DNA of 64,000 nt from Lachnospiraceae bacterium (GCA_017619615.1 JAFZRY010000025.1:1-64000), one strand, 5' to 3'; shown: positions 22,779 to 31,818, numbered from the stretch's first letter. Notes: generated by a model from the letters alone, not told the origin. Translations and numbers: made by a program.

Positions 22779-24221
22779 TTACTTTTTCTTGAAATAACCC
22801 GCCAGCAGGGACTTCATCATCCCCAGCGCCCGCACCTTCAGCAGCGCCGCGCCCGCGAAATACAGCAGAATGCCCAGCGGGATCTGGATCAGCACCGTGG
22901 CCAGGTCGGGCAGTCCCAGAAACTGCACCGCATACACGGCGGCCGCCATGACCAGCGCCAGCAGGATGTGCGGCGCCATGTCTTTGAGCTGCTCGGCGTA
23001 GCGGTAATTCAGCAGCTTCCGGTTCGGCCACGAATTGATCAGCTGCGACATCACGGAGTTGAAGATGGAGCCCAGCGCCATCGCCAGCACGCTGATGTTC
23101 ACCGTGACCAGAAGCGTCGTGATGCCCACGATCTTTTTCAGGATCTCCAGCTTCAGGAACAGGTCGCTGCGCCCCAGTGCCTTGATGGCGTTCAGGTTCG
23201 CGGTATGCACGCAGTAGAACGCGTAGACGAAGCAGAAGATCTGCAGGAAGGGCACGGCGGGCATCCACTGCTCATGCAGCAGCAGGCGGATGAGCGGCGT
23301 CGCGCAGGCGGCCAGGCCCGCCATCATGGGCATGATGATGAAGGAACTGACCTGGATGGCCTTGCGCGTGGTCTCCTTGACCTTCGCGCGGTCGTCCTGT
23401 TCCGCCGCCATCACGGGCAGCAGCACGCTGTTCGTGGCGTCGTTGATATTGGTCACGAGCAGGTTCGGGAACGTGTCGCCCTTGTTGTAGAACGCCAGGT
23501 CCGTATCGGTGTATTTCAGGGCGATCACCATCTGGTACAGCTTGCTGTAAACCGTGTCCACGAGCGTGGAGGCCAGCAGCTTCCAGGCGTAGGAGAACAG
23601 ACCTTTGAGGCGTTCGAAGGAGAACATCCGTTTCGGCCGCCATTTGACCGTGATCCAGAGGATGATCGTGTCGATCGTGATGTTGACCAGGTTCTGGACG
23701 ATGAGGGCCCAGACGCCGTAGCCGTTGTGCGCCATCCACAGGCCGACCACCGCGGCGACGATGGTGCCGCCCAGCGTGGCAAAGAAGAAGCGCTTGAAGA
23801 TCAGGTTGCGCGCCACGTACGCGGTCTGGATGTTCTTGATGCCGCCGAAGATCAGAATCAGCCCCAGGCCGCGGATCGGCCATACCAGGTCCGGCTGGTC
23901 ATAGATCCGCGCGATCAGCGGCGCCGCCGTGAACAGCAGCGCGTAGAGCACCACGCACATGACGATGTTGAAGTAAAAGACCGTGGAGAAATCCAGGTCG
24001 TCCGCGTCCTTTTTCTGGACCAGCGCGTCGTTCAGGCCGCAGCTCACGAAAACGCTGACGATGGTGGTGAAGATGGTGACGATGGCCACCTGTCCGTACG
24101 GTTCCGGCCCCAGCAGCTGCGCCAGGCGGATGGACACGATAAAAGAGACGCCCTGCGCGCCGAAGCGCTCCAGGAAGCGCCAGAGGAAGTTGGAGGAGAT
24201 GCGCCGGCCGCTGCTACCCAT
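22779..24221 (-). CDS. Polysaccharide flippase (Wzx-like, MOP superfamily)
   Basis: A 480-residue membrane protein with about 12-14 helices. The N-terminus, SSNFLWRFLERFGAQG followed by LAQLLGPEPYGQVA, is typical of the RfbX/Wzx-like polysaccharide exporters. These flip lipid-linked oligosaccharides across the membrane. The gene overlaps the glycosyltransferase gene by 8 bases, so it should serve the product of the upstream sugar-modifying enzymes. The tail ends in a basic GYFKKK. Confidence 0.9.
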   Translation of the reverse strand: MGSSGRRISSNFLWRFLERFGAQGVSFIVSIRLAQLLGPEPYGQVAIVTIFTTIVSVFVSCGLNDALVQKKDADDLDFSTVFYFNIVMCVVLYALLFTAAPLIARIYDQPDLVWPIRGLGLILIFGGIKNIQTAYVARNLIFKRFFFATLGGTIVAAVVGLWMAHNGYGVWALIVQNLVNITIDTIILWITVKWRPKRMFSFERLKGLFSYAWKLLASTLVDTVYSKLYQMVIALKYTDTDLAFYNKGDTFPNLLVTNINDATNSVLLPVMAAEQDDRAKVKETTRKAIQVSSFIIMPMMAGLAACATPLIRLLLHEQWMPAVPFLQIFCFVYAFYCVHTANLNAIKALGRSDLFLKLEILKKIVGITTLLVTVNISVLAMALGSIFNSVMSQLINSWPNRKLLNYRYAEQLKDMAPHILLALVMAAAVYAVQFLGLPDLATVLIQIPLGILLYFAGAALLKVRALGMMKSLLAGYFKKK

Positions 24222-25200
24222 GCCGCTCTCCTCCCCGGTTTTTCAGTTTGGCCAGGAACGGCAGGGCCTTTTTGATGGCCGCGCGCCGCTGCTGCTTTTT
24301 ATAGGCGTCGTAGAAAGGCTGCAGTTCCGCGTCCCGCGCGGCTTCGTCCGCCCGCCCCTGCTCTTTGAGGGCCAGGAAGCGGTACTCGGCCAGGACGTGG
24401 CGGCGGTAGGCCTTGGCTTTTTCGATCTCTTCGTGGAAGCGGCCGCCGTAGTGCGCGTCCACGCGGTCCAGCATGTCCGACATGACGGCTTCGTGGTCCA
24501 GGCGCGCCTGCACGTCCCGCCACACGTCGGCGGTCCAGGAGCCCTTGACGCCCTCGTTGTGCACGCACATGGGCGCGGCCAGATAGCGGACTTTGCCGAG
24601 GATGGCGGCGTGGAGCAGCCAGGGGTAATCGCCCACGCCGGAGACGAAAAAGGCATCCGGCAGGGCTTCGCCGACTTCGCGGCGCATCAGGAAGGAGTTG
24701 GTGGCGAACAGGCCCGCGCCGTTCACGATGATCTCCTCCCGCGAATAATCGCGGTCCTCTTCCTCCGCCGGATACAGCACGTCTTCCGCCGGATCCGTCC
24801 CCTCGCGGTGCAGCACGCCGCGGTGCACGCACATCGAGTAGTCCGGGTGCGCCTCCAGGAAATCGGCCTGGCGCTGCAGTTTGAGCGGGTCCGTGAACTG
24901 GTCGTCCCCGTCGCAGACGGCAAAATATTTGCCCTGCGCCTTCGGGTACATGAAGGTCTTCATGATGGGGGTGTCCGGCTTGGAAAACTGGTTCTCCGTC
25001 TGGTAGATGGGTTTGATGATGTCCGGGTAGCGCGCCTCGAATTCGCGGATGACGGCGGCAGTGCCGTCCGGAGAGGCGTCGTCGTGCACGATGACCTCAA
25101 AAGGGAAATCCGTCTGCTGCATCACAAAACTTTCCAGCGTCTGCCGGATGTAGGATTCGTGATTGTAAGCCAGGCAAAGGACGGAAACCAGAGGTGTCAT
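24214..25200 (-). CDS. Family 2 glycosyltransferase
   Basis: A 328-residue GT-A enzyme. It starts VSVLCLAYNHESYIRQTLESF (seen as two blocks), has HDDASPDGTAA for nucleotide binding and CDGDDQF as the DxD-like metal site. The C-terminal helical region is rich in charged residues and ends before the flippase start. Family 2 enzymes add one sugar from a nucleotide donor. It is not recognisable to a specific linkage. It lies 12 bases after the DegT aminotransferase gene. Confidence 0.9.
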   Translation of the reverse strand: MTPLVSVLCLAYNHESYIRQTLESFVMQQTDFPFEVIVHDDASPDGTAAVIREFEARYPDIIKPIYQTENQFSKPDTPIMKTFMYPKAQGKYFAVCDGDDQFTDPLKLQRQADFLEAHPDYSMCVHRGVLHREGTDPAEDVLYPAEEEDRDYSREEIIVNGAGLFATNSFLMRREVGEALPDAFFVSGVGDYPWLLHAAILGKVRYLAAPMCVHNEGVKGSWTADVWRDVQARLDHEAVMSDMLDRVDAHYGGRFHEEIEKAKAYRRHVLAEYRFLALKEQGRADEAARDAELQPFYDAYKKQQRRAAIKKALPFLAKLKNRGGERHG

Positions 25201-25212
25201 GGGCAGTCTCTC

Positions 25213-26328
25213 TTATCGGAGGATGATATCGCAGATGCGGTCGACGTCGTCCGCGGCCAGGTCCGCGTACAGCGGCAGGGTCAGGACCCGGTCCGCGATG
25301 TGCGCGGCAATAGGGGTCTTCTCCCGGCCCGCGGTGGGCAGGCTGCGGTAGCAGTCGATGTCGTTGGTCAGCGGGTAGAAATATTTGCGGGGAACGATGT
25401 CCTCGGCCGCGAGCTTGTCGAAGATCTGGTCGCGGCTCTCTTTGTAACCGTCGAAGACGACGGGGAAATATGCGTGGTTGGGTGTGACGCCGGCCTGCGG
25501 CTCCGCCAGCACGATGCCCGGCCGGCCGGACAGGCGCGCGCGGTAATGCTCCACCACCCGGCCGCGCTTTTCGATCTCGCCGGTCACGTGGCGCAGGTTG
25601 CACAGGCCCATGGAGGCCTGGAATTCGCTCATCTTCGCGTTGCCGCCGACGTAGGCCACTTCCTCGGGCCCGCGGATGCCGAAGTTCTTGAGGTCGTTCA
25701 GCAGCTGCGGCAGGGCGTCGCTGTGGTACGCGAGCGCGCCGCCTTCGATGGTGTGGAAGACCTTGGTGGCGTGGAAGCTGAACATCGAGATATCGCCGAA
25801 GGACGCGCTGCTGACCGGCGCCCCGTCCGGCTGCTGCCGGAACACGCCGAACGCGTGGGCCGCGTCGTAGATCAGCGGCAGGTGGTATTCCTCCGCCAGG
25901 CGGGCGAAGGCGTCCACGTCGCAGAGCCGGCCGTACACGTGCACGGGGAGGATCGCGACGGTCTTTTCCGTGATCAGCGCGCGGACCTTCTCCGGGTCCA
26001 GCGTGTACGTGACCGGATCGATGTCCGCGAACACCGGGACCAGCCCGTTGCGGGTGATCGCGTGTGTGGTGGACACGAAAGTGTACGGCGTGGTGATCAC
26101 TTCCCCGCCTGCGGGCAGGTGCAGCGCCGCGACCGCGGTCTCCAGGGCCAGGTGGCCGTTGGTGAACAGCGTCACATGCGGGATGCCGAAGTAATCCGCC
26201 AGGGCCGCTTCCAGGGCCTGGTGCTTCGCGCCCATATTGGTCAGCCAGTGGGAATCCCAGAGGTCTTTGAGCTCCGCGCAGAATTCGTCAAAATCCGGCA
26301 GGGAGGAACGGGTCACATTGATACGCAT
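25213..26328 (-). CDS. DegT/DnrJ/EryC1-family sugar aminotransferase
   Basis: A 371-residue PLP enzyme. The aspartate motif IYDAAHAFGV and the Schiff-base lysine in FHATKVFHTIEGGAL are clear, as is the N-terminal NMGAKHQALEAALADYFG. Such enzymes convert 3- or 4-keto nucleotide sugars to amino sugars. It is followed by a glycosyltransferase and preceded 11 bases away by an SDR oxidoreductase, which might make the keto substrate. Which sugar carries the amine is unknown. Confidence 0.92.
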   Translation of the reverse strand: MRINVTRSSLPDFDEFCAELKDLWDSHWLTNMGAKHQALEAALADYFGIPHVTLFTNGHLALETAVAALHLPAGGEVITTPYTFVSTTHAITRNGLVPVFADIDPVTYTLDPEKVRALITEKTVAILPVHVYGRLCDVDAFARLAEEYHLPLIYDAAHAFGVFRQQPDGAPVSSASFGDISMFSFHATKVFHTIEGGALAYHSDALPQLLNDLKNFGIRGPEEVAYVGGNAKMSEFQASMGLCNLRHVTGEIEKRGRVVEHYRARLSGRPGIVLAEPQAGVTPNHAYFPVVFDGYKESRDQIFDKLAAEDIVPRKYFYPLTNDIDCYRSLPTAGREKTPIAAHIADRVLTLPLYADLAADDVDRICDIILR

Positions 26329-26339
26329 GGGGTGTGCTC

Positions 26340-27110
26340 CTAAATGTATTCGCCGGCGGTCACGCGGAACACGCTGCCGGTCATCATGGCGGAGGCGTCG
26401 GACATCAGGTAGACCAGAGCCTCCAGGTAATCGCTGCGTTCCAGCATGCGGCCCATGGGCAGGATCTCCGCCGCGCGCCGGCGCAGCTGGGCCTCGCTTT
26501 CGCCCTGCGAGCGGCGCAGCGCCACTTCGCCTTCGGTGGGCGTCCAGCCCAGGGTCAGGTAATTGCAGCGGATCTGCTCCGTGGCGTAATTATGCGCGAT
26601 GTGCTCCATCAGGATGCGCAGGACGCCTTTGGAGCAGGCGTACGCCGCGCGGTCCTTCTGGCCGCCCCAGGCGTGGGCGGAGCCGGTCAGGACGATGGTG
26701 CCCCCGCCCTGCTTCCGCATGGGCTCCAGCGCCTGCTGGATGCAGAAGAACGCCGCCCGGAAGTTGATGTTCATCACCCGGTCGAACGTTTCCTGGTCGC
26801 AGGTATCCAGCGGCGAGACCGGCGTGATGCCGGCATAGATGTACAGGCCGTCGATGCGGCCGAAGTGCTTCACCGTTTCATCGATCAGCCGGCGGCAGTC
26901 CTCCACCTTCTCGAGGTCGGTGTGGACGAACAGCCCCTCGCTGCCGTAGGTCTCCATCAGGCGCACGGAACGGTTGGCGGCCTCTTCATCCCGGCCGCCG
27001 ATCACGACTTTCGCGCCGCGGCGGGCGAATTCTTCCGCCGCTGCCCGGCCGACGCCTTTGGTGCCGCCGGAGACGACGATCACTTTACCTGTCAGTTCCT
27101 TATCCGTCAT
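26340..27110 (-). CDS. Short-chain dehydrogenase/reductase
   Basis: A 256-residue Rossmann enzyme. VSGGTKGVGRAAAEEFA is the cofactor loop; LTGSAHAWG carries the serine and YACSKGVLR the Tyr-x3-Lys pair, so the catalytic set is complete. The C-terminus ends VFRVTAGEYI, similar to FabG-like SDRs. It overlaps the ATP-grasp gene by 4 bases (ATGA). In this cluster it may oxidise or reduce a sugar or a small acid before the DegT or ATP-grasp step; the substrate is not known. Confidence 0.9.
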   Translation of the reverse strand: MTDKELTGKVIVVSGGTKGVGRAAAEEFARRGAKVVIGGRDEEAANRSVRLMETYGSEGLFVHTDLEKVEDCRRLIDETVKHFGRIDGLYIYAGITPVSPLDTCDQETFDRVMNINFRAAFFCIQQALEPMRKQGGGTIVLTGSAHAWGGQKDRAAYACSKGVLRILMEHIAHNYATEQIRCNYLTLGWTPTEGEVALRRSQGESEAQLRRRAAEILPMGRMLERSDYLEALVYLMSDASAMMTGSVFRVTAGEYI

Positions 27111-28399
27111 GCCAGCTCCAGCGCTTTGTCCGCGTCGAACGCGGTGAGGACCATGTCCCGGCCCTCTTCGTCATAAACCTTCACGGCGGCGGCGTATTCC
27201 CTGAGCGCCGCGGCCAGTTCTTCCTTTGTATTGCAAATCAGGTACAGGCGGGTCAGCACCTGCTTTTCCGTCCCGACCCATTCGGGGAGAACGGCGTCGC
27301 CTTCATGGAGGCGCACAATGTTCGCGACGGCGCGCGGGTCGTCCGCCGCTTTGTCCAGGCCTTCGATGCGGGCGATGGTCCCCTGCCGCAGCAGGAACCA
27401 CTGCGTCGCGCCCCATTTGCCGCGGAAGCGGGCGTCGTCGTCCTGCGCCAGGTCCACGTCCCCTTCGCTGCCGGTCAGGGCAAAGCGGATCAGCATCTCG
27501 CGCTGGTCGAAGCCGTGGACGGCCTTCATCAGCAGGTGCGGGGCCTCGCCCTGCAGGCGGAAGCCCGTATCGTATACGTAAAACTCGCCGTCCTCATAGA
27601 ACGCGGACAGCATCAGCACGCCGTTCCGGATGCCGATGGCCTTGAAGAGGCGCAGCGCGTTGGCGTGCATGCGTTCAAAATACTCGTCGATGTGCTTGGA
27701 CGGGTAGGTGCCGCCCAGGCAGACCCGGGACAGGCCCGGCTGTTCGTCCGTGGTATAGCGGTCGTAGATGCAGGACGCGCTGCAGTACCCGTCCTTGAAC
27801 GTGTAGTACAGGCCCATGTCCTCGCACTGCATGTAACGCTCCACGATAAAACGGCGGGCGCGGGAGGCGTCCAGGGCCTTTTCGACCGCGGCCGGGATCT
27901 CCGCTTCGGAGAAGCAGACGGTCATGCCCATGCCGCTGCAGCTGTCCACGGGCTTTACCATGACCGGGTAGACGATCTTGTCCAGATCCTCGCGGCGCAG
28001 GCGCTCGTCCAGGTAGTACTCGGGCACGCCGTGGACGCCGTATCGTTCGCAGGTGGCCTTGAAAATGTCCTTGTAGGAGAACACGTCCACGATATCCTGC
28101 GTGGCATAGCAGTGGAAGCCGAGGGCGTCGCACACCTTGCAGTAGGCGGGGACCAGGATGTCCGCGACGCCGACCAGCACGCCGTCCACCTGCTCTTCAC
28201 GGGCGAGGGCGACCAGGCCGGGGACGTCCAGGCCGTCCACGTCGCAGGCCTTCCAGGCGTACTTCTTGGCCGCGTCTTCCGGGCGGTTGCTGGTGACCAG
28301 GGTCTTCACGCCCAGGGAGTTGGCAAGTTCCACGAGCGGGATGGTCTCGGGGTTGGCGCCGAGGATCAGTAATTTTTTTCCGGTCAGGTCATTTTTCAT
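27107..28399 (-). CDS. ATP-grasp ligase (CarB-like / PRK12767-like)
   Basis: A 430-residue protein. The N-terminus KKLLILGANPETIPLVELA is a Rossmann-like preATP-grasp domain. The ATP-grasp core has VMVKPVDSCSGMGM and FIVERYMQCEDMG. These enzymes join a carboxylate, activated as acyl phosphate, to an amine or other nucleophile. Such carbamoyl-phosphate-synthase-like proteins recur in surface-glycan loci, from memory. I chose the ATG at 28399 because AAGGAG precedes it; a 10-residue longer frame has no site. It may attach an amino acid or small acid to an amino sugar made by the DegT enzyme, which is inference. Confidence 0.85.
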   Translation of the reverse strand: MKNDLTGKKLLILGANPETIPLVELANSLGVKTLVTSNRPEDAAKKYAWKACDVDGLDVPGLVALAREEQVDGVLVGVADILVPAYCKVCDALGFHCYATQDIVDVFSYKDIFKATCERYGVHGVPEYYLDERLRREDLDKIVYPVMVKPVDSCSGMGMTVCFSEAEIPAAVEKALDASRARRFIVERYMQCEDMGLYYTFKDGYCSASCIYDRYTTDEQPGLSRVCLGGTYPSKHIDEYFERMHANALRLFKAIGIRNGVLMLSAFYEDGEFYVYDTGFRLQGEAPHLLMKAVHGFDQREMLIRFALTGSEGDVDLAQDDDARFRGKWGATQWFLLRQGTIARIEGLDKAADDPRAVANIVRLHEGDAVLPEWVGTEKQVLTRLYLICNTKEELAAALREYAAAVKVYDEEGRDMVLTAFDADKALELA

Positions 28400-28414
28400 A
28401 AATGGCTCCTTGCC

Positions 28415-28435
28415 GGGCCGATGGCACATCGGCCC
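28415..28435. repeat. Short perfect palindrome GGGCCGATG/CATCGGCCC
   Basis: Nine-base arms with a GCA loop, followed by CCTAC. The element sits between the MBL and ATP-grasp genes. Related sequences occur at 61829-61895, and fragments with GCCCCTAC or GGCCCCTGC lie near 14822 and 51611. Confidence 0.6.
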
Positions 28436-29197
28436 CTACAGGGTATATTCCTCCCCGGTGCACAGAAACAGGAAGTTCTGCTCCGGGTATTCTTTCGTCA
28501 TGCATTCGTAAAACAGGTCCGCGCGGCCGCCGTGGGAGGCGAACATGCCGAAGTGGCAGGGGACCAGGAGGCGGGGCTTCACGAGGGAGGCGAGGACGGC
28601 GCAGTCCTTCCAGTCCAGGTTGCCGAAGGCGCCGTTGATGGGGGCGGCCATGAAGTCGATGGGCCCGTCGGACAGGTATTCGGGGACGAGGTCCGGACGG
28701 AGGCAGGTGTCGCCCACGAACAGCAGGCGCCGGCCGTCGCATTCCGCCAGCAGGCCGACCGCCTGCGGCGCGCCGGTCCCGTGATCGCACGAAATGAAGT
28801 GCAGGCGGAAGCCGGCCGCTTCCGCGCGGCCGCCGGGCGACACGAAATGCACGCGCGTCTCGTCCAGCCCGTTCCCCTTCACCAGGTCCCGGCAGTCCTG
28901 CGCGGCAAATAAAACGCTGTCCGCCTTGAACAGGGCGGGCATGGCGTCCGCGTCATAATGATCGGCGTGGCAGTGGGTGGCCACGATCACGTCCGACGGC
29001 AGGTCCTCCGGAGCGATCGGGGCGGGGATCAGGCGCTTGAAGCCGTCATTTCCCTCCATCGTCCGGACCCAGTCGCTTAAATACGGGTCGATCAGCAGCC
29101 ATTTTCCTGCCCCGTTTTGTACGGCAAAGCCCGCCTGACCTAAAAAGAACAGGCGGGGCTTCGGATTCCGTGCGGAGCGCATCAGGTCCCGCAGCAT
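28436..29197 (-). CDS. Metallo-beta-lactamase-fold hydrolase
   Basis: A 253-residue enzyme with the metal motif THCHADHYD, aspartate in FVGDTCLRPD and histidine in VPCHFGMFAS. The layout resembles UlaG-like lactonases and other small MBL hydrolases. It lies 36 bases upstream of the ATP-grasp gene on the same strand and so probably belongs to the same pathway. A lactonase or phosphodiesterase acting on a sugar derivative is possible, but no substrate can be read. Confidence 0.88.
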   Translation of the reverse strand: MLRDLMRSARNPKPRLFFLGQAGFAVQNGAGKWLLIDPYLSDWVRTMEGNDGFKRLIPAPIAPEDLPSDVIVATHCHADHYDADAMPALFKADSVLFAAQDCRDLVKGNGLDETRVHFVSPGGRAEAAGFRLHFISCDHGTGAPQAVGLLAECDGRRLLFVGDTCLRPDLVPEYLSDGPIDFMAAPINGAFGNLDWKDCAVLASLVKPRLLVPCHFGMFASHGGRADLFYECMTKEYPEQNFLFLCTGEEYTL

Positions 29198-29221
29198 AAA
29201 ACACCTCTCTGATATGGTTCC

Positions 29222-29677
29222 TTATTCCTCAGGCAGCTCGGAAGTGCAGTGAGGGCAGCGTACCGCGTCCAGCGGGATCTCGCTCTTGCAGAACGGGCAG
29301 ATCTTGGTGGTGGGAGCGGCAGGAGCCGCTTCTTCCTTGCCGGCCTCGCGCGCCTTGTTGATGGCCTTCACAATGAAGAACACGATCAGCGCCAGGATCA
29401 GGAACGTGATGATCGCCGCGAGGAACGCGCCGAACTTGATGGCGACTTCTTCCACCGGTTCGCCGGCCGCGTCGACGGTCGCTTCCTTCAGCACGATCTT
29501 CAGCGAATTGTCCAGGCTGTCCACGCCGGGGATCAGCGCCAGCAGAGGATTGACGATATTGCCGGTGAAGGCCGTCACCAGAGCCGTGAACGCGCCGCCG
29601 ATGATCACGCCGATGGCCATGTCGACCATGTTGCCCTTCACGGCGAATTCCTTGAATTCCTTCATAAACTTCTTCAT
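29222..29677 (-). CDS. mscL: Large-conductance mechanosensitive channel with C-terminal zinc ribbon
   Basis: A 151-residue MscL. The N-terminus FMKEFKEFAVKGNMVDMAIG and the first pore helix are typical, as is the second helix followed by a basic bundle. The pentameric channel opens under membrane tension to release solutes. The usual family length is 120-150. Residues 125-148 form a zinc-ribbon-like module with CPFCKSE and CPHCTSE pairs, which replaces the usual C-terminal end and is unusual for MscL. It stands 24 bases before the MBL gene. Whether it shares the glycan operon or has its own promoter is unclear. Confidence 0.93.
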   Translation of the reverse strand: MKKFMKEFKEFAVKGNMVDMAIGVIIGGAFTALVTAFTGNIVNPLLALIPGVDSLDNSLKIVLKEATVDAAGEPVEEVAIKFGAFLAAIITFLILALIVFFIVKAINKAREAGKEEAAPAAPTTKICPFCKSEIPLDAVRCPHCTSELPEE

Positions 29678-29740
29678 ATCTCTTCCTCCTCGGACGGGTC
29701 CGGCCTTCTCACATCCGGCCCCGCCTGTATTTTACTCCTT

Positions 29741-30850
29741 TCAGGACAGAAATGCAAGAGAGGCCGCCTCAATTACGCGCTCCATCTGCTCTTTCGTCCC
29801 GACTGTGATGCGCAGACAGCCTTCCAGCGACGCGCTCTGCCGCACGTCGCGCACGAAAATGTTCGCGGCCTCCCACTGCCGGCCCAGTACCGCTTTGATC
29901 TCCGGCGTGCGGCAGCGGATCAGCACGAAATTCCCGCGGCTCTCAAAGGCTTTGATGTACTCGCTCAGCGGCCCTTCGTTGAAAGCGCGGATGAACCGGT
30001 CGCGCGCCTCCTGCACTTCGCACACGTACGCCCGCATGTATCCGACGTCCTGCAGCGCGGCCAGCGCGGCGACCTGCGTGAACGTATTGATGTTCTTCGG
30101 GTTGCGGATCTTGGAGACCGTTTCGATATTCTCCCGCGACGCCAGCAGGTACCCGAAGCGCAGGTTTGCCAGCCCGAAGGCCTTGGACAGCGTGCGCGTG
30201 ATCAGCAGGTTGCCGTACGAGCGCACCAGCGGGGCGACGGTCTGGTCCGCGAACTCCTGGTAAGCCTCGTCCACCAGGAAGCAGATCTCCGGGTAGTCGC
30301 GCAGGAAACTTTCGATGACGGCTTCCGGGACCAGCGTGCCGCTGGGGTTGTTGGGGTTGCAGATATAGACCAGGCGGGGCTTCACGGCCTCGATGCGGCG
30401 GCGGAAACTCTCCTCGTCGAAGGCGAAATCCGCGCCCAGCTCGCCGTAAAACATCCGCGCGCCGGTGGATTCCGCGGTCAGGCGGAAGTTGTCGTAGGAA
30501 GGCCACAGGATCAGGACGCGGTCGCCTTCCTTCAGGTACGCGCGCACCAGGTATTCGTGCAGGCCGTCCGAGCCGCCGAAGTACTGGATGTTTTCCGCGG
30601 GCAGCTGCGTATAGTCCGACAGGGCCTGCATCAGTTCCTCGTTGAAGGTGGAGGGATACAGGTGGAAGAAGTCGTCCTGGTCCATCAGTTCCTTCAGGCG
30701 CCGGCGCACCAGCGGCGAAGGCGGGACGGCTGCTTCGTTCCAGTCCAGTTTCAGGATGTCCCTGCGCTCCGACGGGCTCACCGCCCAGATCTTGTGGGAC
30801 GCGACGGTATAGGGTTTGACCTGGTCAAGGCTTTCATTCCACAAATTCAC
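29741..30850 (-). CDS. HisC/CobD-like PLP-dependent aminotransferase or decarboxylase
   Basis: A 369-residue fold-type I PLP enzyme. Motifs: CNPNNPSGTL, LVDEAYQEFAD, the lysine block TRTLSKAFGLANLRFGY and LRITVGTKEQ near the end, all of the HisC/CobD group. The group includes histidinol-phosphate aminotransferase, threonine-phosphate decarboxylase and serine-phosphate decarboxylase. No histidine or cobalamin genes are nearby. The gene overlaps the LicC-like gene by 4 bases, so the two enzymes should act together. I infer it may supply a phospho-amine such as phosphoethanolamine for cytidylyl activation; plain transamination remains possible. Confidence 0.85.
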   Translation of the reverse strand: MNLWNESLDQVKPYTVASHKIWAVSPSERRDILKLDWNEAAVPPSPLVRRRLKELMDQDDFFHLYPSTFNEELMQALSDYTQLPAENIQYFGGSDGLHEYLVRAYLKEGDRVLILWPSYDNFRLTAESTGARMFYGELGADFAFDEESFRRRIEAVKPRLVYICNPNNPSGTLVPEAVIESFLRDYPEICFLVDEAYQEFADQTVAPLVRSYGNLLITRTLSKAFGLANLRFGYLLASRENIETVSKIRNPKNINTFTQVAALAALQDVGYMRAYVCEVQEARDRFIRAFNEGPLSEYIKAFESRGNFVLIRCRTPEIKAVLGRQWEAANIFVRDVRQSASLEGCLRITVGTKEQMERVIEAASLAFLS

Positions 30851-31755
30851 GGCGCACCTCCGTAGTTTTCATAGGACGGATCCAGGGCTTTCAGTTCCGA
30901 AAACGTATCGATCTCCTGCACGTCCTCCGCCAGGCACGGGCGGATCGCCACGCGGTAATTATCGCGCAGCACCGCCATCGGCACCTGCTCCCAGTAATAC
31001 TCCCGGCCGCCGGGCATGGCCGCCACGGTCTCCAGATCCTGCGACAGTTTCCGGCCGTCTTCCTCGCTCCAGTAGGAAATGCCGATGACCTGGTAGCAGT
31101 CCAGGCCGCCGCGCCGCTCTTCCAGGATGTAACCGCCGCGGGTCGTAAAGCACCAGTCGTCGGTGCGTTCCGCGTACACGCCCAGGAAGTTGGATTCATA
31201 ATGGTACGGCGCGATCAGGGAAGGCTTCTGCAGCAGCAGGTCCGCGTCAAAGATGTACACATTCGACAGCACGTCCTTCACGCACAGCGCGGACAGGATA
31301 TTGTTGGCTTCGCCGTAGGCCGGATTCTCCACGAAACGGACCATGGGGTATTTTTCCAGCAGGACGTCGAAGGCCTCCGCTTTATAGCCGCGGACGATAT
31401 ATATTTCCTTAATGCCGGCCGCCAGCACCGCATCGATCAGGTCGTCGATCAGCCGTTTCCCGTTCACGGAAATGAGGGGTTTAGGGATGTCCAGCGTGAC
31501 CGGAGCCAGCCGCGAGCCGAAGCCGGCCGCGATGAAGACCGCCCGGCGGACCCGGTACGGCTCCAGCGCCGCCAGACCGGCCGAGGTGATGCCGAGTTCC
31601 GAGATCAGCCCCCGCTCCGCCAGCCCGCGCACCAGCTTGTTCACGGTGCCCAGGGACAGGCCGCTTTTTACCGCCAGCTGCCGCTGGGGCAGGGAAGTCT
31701 TCGCTTCCGCGAGCAGGGCCAGGATCTGAAATTCTTTTTTTGTAATGGGTGTCAT
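30847..31755 (-). CDS. LicC-like nucleotidyltransferase with N-terminal winged helix
   Basis: A 302-residue two-domain protein. Residues 1-65 form a MarR-like winged helix (KEFQILALLAEAKT, recognition part GLSLGTVNKLVRGLAERG). Residues 70-300 form a sugar-phosphate/choline-phosphate nucleotidyltransferase with AAGFGSRLAPVT, PKPLISVNGKRLID and YIFDADLLL (metal aspartate). LicC makes CDP-choline for surface decoration. It is the first gene of a long unit, with its own promoter covered by a perfect inverted repeat at 31771-31813. The DNA-binding domain could therefore let the enzyme sense its substrate and repress its own operon. Confidence 0.88.
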   Translation of the reverse strand: MTPITKKEFQILALLAEAKTSLPQRQLAVKSGLSLGTVNKLVRGLAERGLISELGITSAGLAALEPYRVRRAVFIAAGFGSRLAPVTLDIPKPLISVNGKRLIDDLIDAVLAAGIKEIYIVRGYKAEAFDVLLEKYPMVRFVENPAYGEANNILSALCVKDVLSNVYIFDADLLLQKPSLIAPYHYESNFLGVYAERTDDWCFTTRGGYILEERRGGLDCYQVIGISYWSEEDGRKLSQDLETVAAMPGGREYYWEQVPMAVLRDNYRVAIRPCLAEDVQEIDTFSELKALDPSYENYGGAP

Positions 31756-31770
31756 GGTTTTCCTCGCAAA

Positions 31771-31813
31771 AAATGTTCAGATATGTGGGATGATACCACT
31801 CATCTGAACATTT
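31771..31813 (-). promoter_or_regulatory. Inverted-repeat operator over the licC-like promoter
   Basis: Perfect 12-base arms AAATGTTCAGAT (31771-31782) and ATCTGAACATTT (31802-31813), 19 bases apart. One arm lies between -35 and -10, the other just downstream of -10, so a bound dimer or tetramer would block transcription. A further TTTGTTCAAT half-site is at 31825-31834. Confidence 0.75.
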
Positions 31814-31818
31814 GTCAA
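31790..31818 (-). promoter_or_regulatory. Promoter of the licC-like / HisC-like / glycan unit
   Basis: Minus strand consensus TTGACA (31818-31813) and TATCAT (31795-31790) with a 17-base spacer. A near-consensus promoter needs repression, which fits the overlapping operator. Confidence 0.8.
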
